DNA of 64,000 nt from Angiostrongylus vasorum (lineage: Eukaryota > Nematoda > Chromadorea > Rhabditida > Metastrongylidae), in the NCBI GenBank assembly GCA_018806985.1, contig JADANN010000202.1, positions 1,426,001-1,490,000 on the forward strand. The letters run 5' to 3'. The notes below the pieces were generated by a model. It was not told the origin of the DNA. It saw only the letters and a program-made list of their open reading frames with translations, and did no database searches. Position 1 is the stretch's first letter, and each line of letters begins with the position of its first letter. The position numbers were made by a program, and so were the translations under genes. Of the stretch, positions 1 through 11,357 are shown one piece after another.

Positions 1-323
1 TTTCGTTTGACCGACCTGTTCCTGGCATTGCTATACTTTTTTTGAGGTATCGAGAAATATGTCCCACTCTCCACGGTTGTTACCCTAGATGCTCGACAAC
101 CTCTTTCGGTTGAGAGATTTGCAATCTTGCGACTAGGTTTATTCTTAAACGGATAGTGGCCACTACTACGTTTCCACACTAGGAACGCCTTTCTCCTCCT
201 CTATCATGAAGTGATGAGGCTTACCAATAGGGTGGCCAAAACTGAATCAGCAATGTAAATTTAAAAAAAACGACCAAAAACAATTTGTCAGAACTGATGT
301 TAACCATGTAGAAAAACTTTCAG

Positions 324-452
324 GGACTGTCGTCAGTGGTGTTGTCGTTTGATGTGCCTCTCAGCGAATTTCACACAGATGTTGAACCAGTACAAAAAGA
401 GTATGGAGTGTCGATCTACTCGAAGAAAAAGAACAACGCGCACGATGTCCTG
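324..452 (+). CDS. bcc-1: bcc-1 exon: KH-type domain, first part
   Basis: 43 codons, phase 0 at both ends, after a CTTTCAG acceptor. The donor chosen is CTG|GTGAATAC at 453, because it joins exon 766-889 in frame; the later GT at 479 would create a stop. The segment SVVLSFDVPLSEFHTDVEPV followed by a Lys-rich loop aligns with the final KH-like region of BicC proteins. Confidence 0.85.
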
Positions 453-3400
453 GTGAATACGCATTTCGCCGTGAACCAGTAGACAAACGGAGATGTTGCA
501 AAAGAAATGGGCTTGTTTCAGGTTTTATATACAGCGTTGAGCAAGCATCTAACTTTTCTATTCAATTTTTATGCAAGATTATTTAACCAGAAGGCCATAG
601 AGAAAGCTATTCAACATCGTAGTCCATTATCATTTGAGTCAAATTCAAGTTGTGCTCATAGGAGTTTTTTGTTGACTACCTTGTAACAATCCATGCTCTT
701 TATTTTTTCTGGAAACTTTCGTTTTTGTCCACAAAAATAGCAAACTAACTGGATTATAAATTCAGGTGATATCTATTAAGTCGATCGAGGAGAATATGCT
801 GAATGTCTTACGTGCTAGGGAGTTCATGCTTGGCATACCCATGACTACTTATCTTGAGAACGAGTACACAGCAATAAATTCAATGCAAGGTACGTCAAAT
901 GATTCTTATTTATAAATTCAATGCAAAAGCAGTTCATTGAAGTGGACTGTTTTGGTACTTATCGAGTATTGATGCATTGAAGTTAATTAGAGCCTCAATG
1001 ACATAGTTGTTAGTACATCCTTCCGAGGTGGAATTTTGCAAATTTACGACGTTAGTTAAAACTTGTTGGTTTGGTCATGGTTAGATATTCCCTACAAACT
1101 AGGGAAGGGACAACTAGCACAATGTTAGTGATGCCGTCCATCATGAGCACGATACTGGTTGGACCTAGCCCTTAGGATACCAGGCCTCTCATCCTTCCGG
1201 AGTCGGAAAATCGGTACTATAATTGTCTAGGACAAGATCACTCCCTCCAATGTGCGTCGTAGTGCCCTAACACGATTATCTCAAGATTTTCATTAAGATT
1301 CGATTCAACCAGCATTTAACGACATCCGTAACAAAGACAAATCCTTAAACGGCGGTGGAACCCACACGTAAAATGTTCGAAGATCTTCGTCGATGATGCA
1401 TAAGAGGGAGAGAATCGACTGAAGCCCTGGTTCACCATTAATAGCGATACCTTCAAATAGATGAAAAGTCCTATTCTACATTGCACCAGATCGGGAATTT
1501 ATCTGTACGACCAGCATTCAACGACATTCATTGAGAAGACGGAATCTTCAAATGGCCGGCGAACATCACTCAAAATGAGGAGAAGTTAGAAGATAAAGGG
1601 TACGAAGAAATGAATCGTGTGCACCAATTGCTGAGTTCTGCTCAACATGTGATATATGGTCATGTATAAAATTGAGTGGAATAATAGATGCTCACTACAG
1701 TGAGATACCCCATTCAGCATGAGCAGAAAGTTTTCTCAAAACATCAGTCACCTTGATGGTCTTAGGTGTTACGCTAAGCCACATCTCTTAGCATCTTCAT
1801 TCTGTCGGAGGTAGAATTTCTCAGACTGCCTTCTAGTGTTAATCTTGACACTAAATTCTGGATGATAACCTTCAAAAGTGTAATCCTTATTGAATCTCTT
1901 CGTACCCAGTTATAACGATCTGTTTCTACTTAAGCCCTATCGAACCTTAGTGTTCTTGAGTAGGCAATAAATTCCGTCAAAATGTGGTCATTGTTCCAAC
2001 CGTGGATCCTAATGTAGTTGCTGACAACGATTCGGTAATTCGGTATGTTTTCATAGCTTATGTTAAACTACGACACCAACTCCGATACTTTGCAATTTCA
2101 TAGTGTAGCACGGAGTGTCTCCTTGTTTAGTAGTCCAAGTTGTAGTGCACGACCTTCTTAGTATGCATCTCGAACTTTAACAAGTACCGCATCCATGCTG
2201 TAGTGCTGCCCATGTGGCGTAAATAACTGCTCCCCATATTTGCTTGCGCTCGAAGGAGCGTTTGATGGAGTAGTCGAGTATTTCGTGCCATAAACTCTAT
2301 AATGCATCTAAATATGAGCTAATATCCAATTGATGAGACCATTTTTCCCACATATTGTTTGCTTGTTCTCATCCTGCTTCCATAGCTTAGGTCTCGAGGA
2401 TAATCCGGTCGCTCCTTCGTGCTCGTTATTCGACTCGTTTCCAGAGACTCCGAAAAGTCCAGATCCTTTAGACTCACCAATCGCCAGTTCCATATTAAAA
2501 GGTGCTAAGGAATACAATAAGAAACAGTAAGTGAAAATCTTATTTTTATTGCTTAGTCACGATTTTGTTCTATGAAATATTGCGATGGCGCTTCGAATAC
2601 TAATGAAACGATAACGTGTAGCGCTCATAAATTAAACCTTTGAAAATGAGTGAATTTCAAATTTTGAATTCAATTTAAACCACCAGTTTTCACTTGCTCG
2701 CTAGAAATCTGCTTTTACCACAATGCTCCTCGCTTTCGACCTCATCTAGAGTCCTTGATTTGGCCAAAGAAAAAAATCCTTATAAAAAAATCCTTACAAA
2801 GAGCTCATAGAACATCCTCAGCAGCGAAATCGAAGTATGGGGCAAGATGACTGTGCGAAAGATCATCTACTTGGCTGAATTCCCTTCGTCCCGATTATAG
2901 GTTTTCATACTGGTGTAATGACAGTTTGTTTCTTCCTACTCAATGGCCCCTCTCTTTCATGCCATTTTGGTTGCCACTTAGAGTTCGAAGGGAAAAATCC
3001 GAGCAGTTTTTTACCTAGCAGGTACTGCTATGTCTCTCAATCTGGCCGACTTTGATTGGAATGGACATGTGACGTACATTTTATAACTAAAATTTAAATA
3101 GATGTCAGTTTAAAAAGTAGGCTATAATTTTATTCCTTGCCTAGTACACAGTTGGAGCATTCACAGATCCCTTTTCAGGTCAAAAAATGGATGGAACATG
3201 TATGATAAATCTGTTTCTGGCAAACATGAAATTTTTTCTGATTAAATCAGAGAGTAACAGTTCCATAAGCAGTGCCAAATCGATAGCTATTCATTGTGCA
3301 TAGCAATATTTAACGGTGGCGTGCAGGCAGCGCAGTGGTTAATGGCGCTGTCCATCAGCAGACAAGGTGCTGGTTCCACTTCCAACCGAACGCTCTTCTC

Positions 3401-6400
3401 TAATCCATGCGGAAACACCTTATCCTGGTAATCTCCAAGATTATAAGGAGAATCGGCTCGACCACGACATTATACGACATTCATAACGCATACGAAATTA
3501 TCAAGCACCAACCGAAACTATACGCAGTGTTCGGAGACATTCGTGAACGATGATTACGAGGAAAACGAATCGAATTGAAGAAGTGTTTGGATCCGCAGAG
3601 TGGATTAATGAAAGATTATGTAAAAAAAATTTAATGCTACCACTTAATATCACCAGCCAACTGAAGACGGTGTAGCTGCCGGACAACAACTTCCGTGTCA
3701 TGTAATTCCACTGCAATTTACTTAGAAACTTCTAGAGATTAATGCTGAATGTTTTTTACAACATAAGAAGTTTGGTTGCAAAATTGTTGGATACCTCATA
3801 AAAGATCGTTGTGTACTAAATATGGACGTTGTAGTAGTTGAAAGCTTCCATGACTGCTTTCTACTTCAAATGAGTCTAACGCGTTTGCTGAGTAGATAAA
3901 AGTGAGATGCCGACATTTCTGTACTCTGAACTTTATTCGCTTTAAAGCTGTCGTAGATATAAAGAGTTTAATCCTTCTCGAAACACCTCTTGTTCGCAAA
4001 CTGTCCGTCGCCAAATGCTGCGTCAGAGTTGGTCTTTATGGCTCATAAAGGTTTGCTGACGATGAAAGGCTGCTTGGGTGACACCTTCATATCTATGGGA
4101 TCTAGAGGCTAGGTATATCACAGCTGTAGAAGTGACCGTTATTGCAAAGAGCGCAGACCTTGATAACGCAACTGGAAACATCCTAGCATTAGTTGCCGAT
4201 GCCTTTTCCATCATTTACGGTTGCAACCACTCTTTTTATTTGACACCGCTCTGAAATCTGTTGTCGTTTTCTTGTAATGTTTTGCAAATTGAAAAAGACA
4301 GTTTCCAACAGTCCGAGCCACTTTTTCCTAGGGTGACAGGTCGAGGAATCACTGAGGGTTCTGTTGAGGCTTTCAAAGTTTCGCATTGTGCGCACTTTTG
4401 TGGCGTTTGTCAAGTCGTTGCCATTTCAGTTCAAAGTGCAACAGAGGTTGGTAGCGTCCGTCGCTGATGATGGTTACATACTAAAGGGCGGCAATAGATT
4501 CTGTGCCGGTATCATAAGCACAGTTTACGTGTGACGTTTTCATCTCTCAGCAATAATGTAGTAGAATTTTGTTTTAGATTCCACCATCATTCCTTGAATG
4601 GAAGATTCTGAGCGACATTTACTTAGGTCTCACCTTCGTGCTTTTGCATTGTGGCATCCCCAAAAACATCCTGAGTTCTTAGTAGTTTCTCCGTAATCAT
4701 CCTAATCGGTGTAGATATGTCAAAGAATCCTTCGATATCAGTAGAATGAGGCTGTTTATCTTGACTGCCTATAATTAGAGATTCTAAATATCGTTTACAT
4801 GTGTTCTTAGAGTAGTAGTGGAGCTTACTTGTTTTGACGCAAATCAAAACCTCTACGATAATATACTTTTAAATATTCCGAATGCAGATAGAAACAGCAA
4901 CTCCAGTGATCTCTGAAGATTAACAAAGAAATAGATATAGGCTAATATTTTTTAGAAGAGCTGAGCAGATGTAGAATGAGGGTCATCTCCGGAAATAAAT
5001 AAGTGGATAGATGGGTACTAAGGTATTTAGATGAGCCAAATAAAGACATAAATGATCATTTCAGTGACCTCTGGAACAAAACGGTAGCGCTGCGAGCGGA
5101 CCGAGAACGGATGCTTTTAAAAGCAACGCAAGGTTTGAACGAAGGATTGTTGTGAACGGTTGGTGTGTGCTTAACACTCATAAGTTTCAGCAGTATTCGA
5201 CGACAATGCCCTTTCGAAAGCGCCACGCTATCCCACCGATCTGTGGGCCGGTTATGGTTTCAGCAGCTCACTACCAGCCGATTTACTCAAAGGAATTCTG
5301 GATATATCTGATGATGATGTGGAGTTGCCCAAAGGAAGGCCAATTTTGGGAAGGGACACCAAAACGGCAGGTTTTGCCACATTAGTGGTTGTTGTGAGCC
5401 ATTCTTGTCAACTTTAGTTTCTTAGCGAGTTGTGAAAGTGGTTTCTCTTTAAAAGTGGCAAATAAATTGCACAATAAAAGTGGGAGTTGAAAGGAAAGAG
5501 AAGCTAGCGTACTTTAAGAAAAAAATCCTAAAATCCTTCCTCTTGCTGAATTTCTTAACTGCGAGGAATCGCCCCCATTTATTTTAGCCACCACGCGGCT
5601 TATGTGCAGTGCGTGAAGAAGACGAATTGTCCGAGTTTTCCGGATCGTTCAGCAGCAGTTCAGTGAATTCGTCTAATCGTGTGTTTGAAACTAAAAATCG
5701 ATCAGGTGATGGACTTTTAATGCAAAGCGGATAGATTACTGATATTTTTTAATTACTGGAAATGCATTGAAAAAAGAATGCAGGCATATGAGACATCCCA
5801 GTAAGATGCACACATACTTTGAATGATTACAAGGAAAATGTTTGTTAGCATATAGCTTTGTAATTTAAATAGTAGGCAGTAGGCTTAGATTCTATTGCTG
5901 GGTTTTTCTATCCCAAGTGTCTATCACAAGTGATAAATATTGTCCCTAGTGATAATCCCAACTAATGAGGTTGCCATTTCTCGAATCATACTATTCAGTA
6001 TTTGTGAGTGCATTCTTTATCAACATCGAAGCGATTAGAGGTACACTATAACCACAATGATGCTGAGATGGCACTTCACGTAGCAATTCCCAAGACCGAC
6101 TTTCTCTTAATCTCGGCGTTGATTGACAGGTCGCATCTCAATTTGACCCTTCCAGGCTGAGGTGAAACCGCCAAAACGTCAGCTATTGTATCTTAATAAA
6201 TTCTGTAATAACAACCTCGTATCTTCTTATTGAAGATGCTGAGATATTTGCAAAACTCCGGACCGTAGGTGTCCGCGGGTGTCTGCGGTGGGGATCGCAC
6301 GAGCTATTACACTTTCCGGGAGCTAACATGCTCACCATCACACCATGCTGGTCCTTCTCTCCTCAATTTTGGCGAAACACCTGCTGTCCAGAGTTTTGCA

Positions 6401-9400
6401 AATATCTTAGCATCATTGTGGTTACGTTTCACATCATAACCCACCATGAAAAAAGAATAGGGAGTAAATAAAAGTGATTACATTGTTATTGAAGCTGCTC
6501 TGCAATGCATGGTCTTTGATTCGATCCCGCATTGCTGACTGACTAACCACTCCATCACTTAAAGATCGATAAATTAGCACCATACATGATCAGAGAGGTA
6601 GAAAACACTGGTTTCATACTTTAATATCTATAAAAGTCGCTACGTAAGTAAACTCTATATTCAACTATTCTATGCAACGAAAAGTTAGCGGCGGGGATGA
6701 GCGGTCCAGATCTTGTAGAAAATTGGCCACGCGGGTCTTTTAGTGGTTGCACTGATCTGCCGGCCTCAAACTTGGGTAGTTAAACCGTTTATGTACATAA
6801 ATACAACATTAATAACATAATAGTGACGACAGAGAAGTAGTGGTACAAGAATCAAGCAAGTTAAAGTTATGAGGTGGCATGGCTAGTAGTGAAGTGAGGC
6901 TAACAACGAGATAATGGCATTTGATTATTACCACATCATTAATACAATAATAACAGTAATAGTGAGTGACCACATAGAAATAACTGCTGGTTAGCCGTGA
7001 GTGATGCTGCGCTCGAACTGTCCGCCGCCGGTGCGGCGGCTGAGGGAGACAGTATGCTGAGGGCGGAGAGGGATACAGACGAGCCGTGTTTAAGACTGAG
7101 CTAAGAATCAACATTATAGCGGTCAAGTGCACTTTAGCATGATCGACGAAGACAGTTAAGTTACATGAGCACTGACGGTGCTATGGACAACGAATGATGG
7201 GTCATCTACGGAACACAGTCAGGCGGCTGGTCGCGGATAACGCTATGTCTGCAACGTGAAGTTTGAGCATCGATGGGTGCCACCATTGCCTAAGAATCCA
7301 GGGCCAGAACGATAATGACTGAAACTGATAAGCCTACAGCGGCTTAACAAATATATCGCATAAGTTGGCCGCTCAGCTGCCTTGTTCGCATGGCGTACAT
7401 TGTGGGAGGAATGGTACATGCCACCGATGGCATTGCAAACAGAACGCTTTTGGAAACATCAGCCACTACTGACAGCGCACCTTAGCCAAGTTAAGAAACG
7501 AGATACAATAATCTGCGGATTACCGAGGATGAATGAGAATGAATCAGAATGAGTGGGAGTGAGTTGAGGTGATTGCGAATGATTGAGGATGACTGGGGAT
7601 GATGTTGCGAGGATTATTAACAGTAACGTTAACAGAGAGCGGATTATCCGCACTGCCGATCGGGGTAAGGTGAGTGATGATATGTCTCCGCCGTCGAAGG
7701 CATCTGGCTATACTGGCTGCGGGAGTCGCGTGCGTATGCAACCGCGGCCGATCTGGATTGTTGATCCTGGGCTGCAATAGACTGTACTTAACTGCCTGAA
7801 ACATCAAACGTCATTGGCTTCGTTGTTTCACAAGGAAGTAGTAAACTGTTCTACTGCTACGCCTCCTCCTTCGGATACGCCATCGTTGCTGTGCGGCTAA
7901 AGTCAAACCTGAACCACTATTGTGCCTGAAACACCGATCGTAATTGACCGACTAGATTATAAAGGTTGCATTGCGGTATCTTGTGTGTGGCTGCGAGACG
8001 GCCATAGTATGGGCATCAAACATTATTGTTTGGATAGATAGAGAACTTTTCAAGAGGGAAGTTGTCTATATACCCACCCGACTTATTTAGGGGCCATGAA
8101 GCAGATTTTGTTACTTTTCTGCCAAAAGGATCTTGCAATATGTAATAAGTTCGAGAGGTGGCTGAAAAAACATAACGACAAAACGTGGAGAAAAATATAG
8201 TGCTCTGGCGATGGTGGCGAACCCAATGAAGATGAATCTAGGCATGGAGAGGTAGGATCAGCCAAGGGCGAGGATGGCTAATGCTCAGGACTACCTTCGT
8301 AGTATGCAGGTGACGTGAAAATGTGTTCCTGGCTTGTAAAATGCTCAGGCGACACATCCGACATTGGGCCGTAATCAGGAGACAATGGGCTGTATGCACA
8401 GCTGGGTTCAATGCCGATTGGGCTCCCCAAATCAATCCCGTTGACGGATTGTTGCGGATGGCAGTGGTCGATAGAACTAGCTGAGAGACAGGCGAAACGA
8501 AGGACCCGCATGGTGTGGTGGTGAGCGCTTACTCCCCCGGAAAGGACGACAGCGCGTTCGTCCCCCACTGCAGACACCTGTGGTCCGGAGTTTTGCAAAT
8601 ATCTCAGCATCATTGTAGTTGTTTCACAAATAACACCCTGTCGTGAAAACTAGTAAAAGGCAGTAAATAAGAAAGCCAACATTGTATGCACAGCCTCCAT
8701 AGCTGCACGTTTCTGCACTCAATGGTGTTGGTGTTCTTGAGCCATATTCTGGACTTATCGGGTTAAGTAGTCTTTGTGGACCATAACAGCACTCTTCGTG
8801 CTCGTTCTCACTACAATCCTTCTCCCTCTTCAGGTGAATAGATTTTTCATCCTCCTCGAATGGTTCGACGACCCGTTTACGTTTCCTTCCCTGTGAACTG
8901 GCTTTTGGAAACACCCGCCACTACTGGCAGCGCACCTTAGCCAAGTTAAGAAACGAAATACAATAATTTGCGGATTACTGAGGATGAATGAGAATGACTG
9001 AGAACGACTGAGAATGAGTTGAGGTGATTGAGGGTGGTTGACGATAACTGAGGATGATGTTGCAAGGAGCGGATTATCCGCACTGCCGAAAGGCATCTGG
9101 CTTATATTGGCTGCGGGAGTCGCGTGCGTATGCAACCGCGGCCGATATGGATTGTTGATCCTGGGCTGCAATGGACTGTACTTAACTGCCTGAAACATGA
9201 AACGTTATTGGCTTCGTTGTTTCACAAGGAAGTAGTAAACTGTTTTACTGATACGCCTCCTACTTCGGATAAGCCATCGTTGCTGTGCGACTAAAGTCAA
9301 ACCTGAACCGCTATTTTGCCTGAAACACTGGACGTAATTGACCGAGTAGATTATAAAGGTTGCATTGCGGTATCTGGTGTGCGGCTACCTGCGAGGCGGA

Positions 9401-11288
9401 AATAGTATGGACATCAAATACTATTGTTTAGATAGATAGAGAACTATTCAAGAGGGAAGTTGTCTGTACTCTATGACTTTTTAACGATATCGAATGCATA
9501 GTGCATCCTTAAAGAATTGATCAATATCGGTTTTTTACGCTTCATCATCTATGTGTCGCTGCTCTCAACCATTGACTATCTAAGTTTGTACTACGCACCT
9601 CATTTTTTTCCGTGATAATCGGGTTGATAACTGTCTTGGTGTGTATTTGTCATCGTGTGAAACCTAACTGCTCAAGGATCTTATGTAATGCTTTGTTATT
9701 AACACTACTCATTGTCTTACCCACTCAATTTTTGATACTGCACGACATCGTTCTTGATCGTCTCATTTATATGGCTTTTTTGCATCACATCTCTATAGGG
9801 CGCTCGATAATCGTACGTCTATAGCGTGTAATTTCCTTAGGCATCTATTGGCGCAGAGAAAGTCATGTCAGTGATACGTGAATGCAGCAGCACTTCAGAG
9901 CCAGGACTTCCGAAGGAAACCGTCTTTTTCATGACACTTAAAATGTTGGCTTCCTCAACTGTGTTGTGAGAATATTAAACGAGACGATCGTCATTATTCT
10001 TATCGCAGTATGTTCACAAAATTTCACCGTGGAAATGAAACATACTCGGTTTACGCAAGAGTCGAATCAATCACTACGTTATATTGAGGGACACTTCTGG
10101 GTTATACGAATCTTACACAATACGCCTAAGAAACGGGTTGTTCTTTTTGCGATGCGCCTACAATACTTTAAAACCGGCAACTTTTTTCAATTTTCATTCA
10201 ATTCGTGGGAAATCCATTCTCCAAGCTTCTTTGACTTTGCTTTCTTTAAATGTTTGGAAACAGCAGATAAGCTTACACCGAGTTCTATGATCTCGAATAC
10301 TTGTGCATATATTTGACTCATTGACCTCATTGTTGTTCCACGCCGTTAGCGCTGCGTATGTCCGAGTTTGAAAGCTTTGTTTTGAAGCAAATTTTTCCGA
10401 ACTGCTGTTTTGATATCTCAAAAATCTGGCCTTTAAAATTTGTAAACAGTAATGTTCCTATTATCATTCAACTTCATATAGCGAAACTTCGTGAAACAAA
10501 CTGTGCACTGATATTATAGTTCAACACTTGAAAAAAATTTGTGTGAAAGCATATGCAAGAAAAAAGTCGCAAGTCGTTATTTTTTTTATATTTAGCATTT
10601 CCTAATGTTAATAGATCGAAAGGAAAATGTGGTTGTCAATTTTTTAGCTGGTAGAAAAGCAAAACATATCCTCGGTTAGCACAGCGGATAGCACGTGAGC
10701 CCCTGAAAGTGTAATCGCGAGTTCGAAGCCCACTTGAGGTTTCTAGATTTGCTTATATCTGATCATCCCTCCCTATGGTTGTATTTCAAATCGAACTCTG
10801 CAATTAAAAAAAGAAAAAGGCTGAAAATTGGGTTAAAATGAAGTAAATCTTCAATTTAGTGGAGACAAAATGAACAAAAAAGAGAATCTGAAGTAAAAAC
10901 ACACTTCATGAGTAAAATTCTCCAATTTCAGCATTTTCCGCTTCTACTTCTATTTTCGATTCGTCGCCGTTAGTTTCCGAGTTCACCTGGGATATTCGTG
11001 TGTTTGTCGATCCAGCAATGGTTTTGGCACAACTTGGCTGTAGTGAATATATGACTCAGCTGAGAGAGCAAGAGGTTACAAAAAGTTTTATATTTTTCAG
11101 AATTTTGAAAAAAAGTAGAAAAGTTTTAAGATATCGTTTCTGTTGTCGATCAATAAGCGATGTGCCCTTTAAATACTGCGTTATCCACAGCTTTGTTGAA
11201 GCTTAAGGTTTACGATAAACCTGAGCTTACACTTCCACTTATTGTTTTTTCCCCAGACATTGCCGATTTCTCTACCGATATATCGTAG

Positions 11289-11357
<69 letters not shown>

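Noticed and set aside
7446..9465. LTR retrotransposon
   Set aside because: The repeats do not begin with TG or end with CA, and no gag/pol, primer-binding site or polypurine tract is seen.
10670..10745. A functional tRNA gene
   Set aside because: A and B boxes are present, but the arms do not fold into a cloverleaf with a clear anticodon. The same head occurs in SINE copies.
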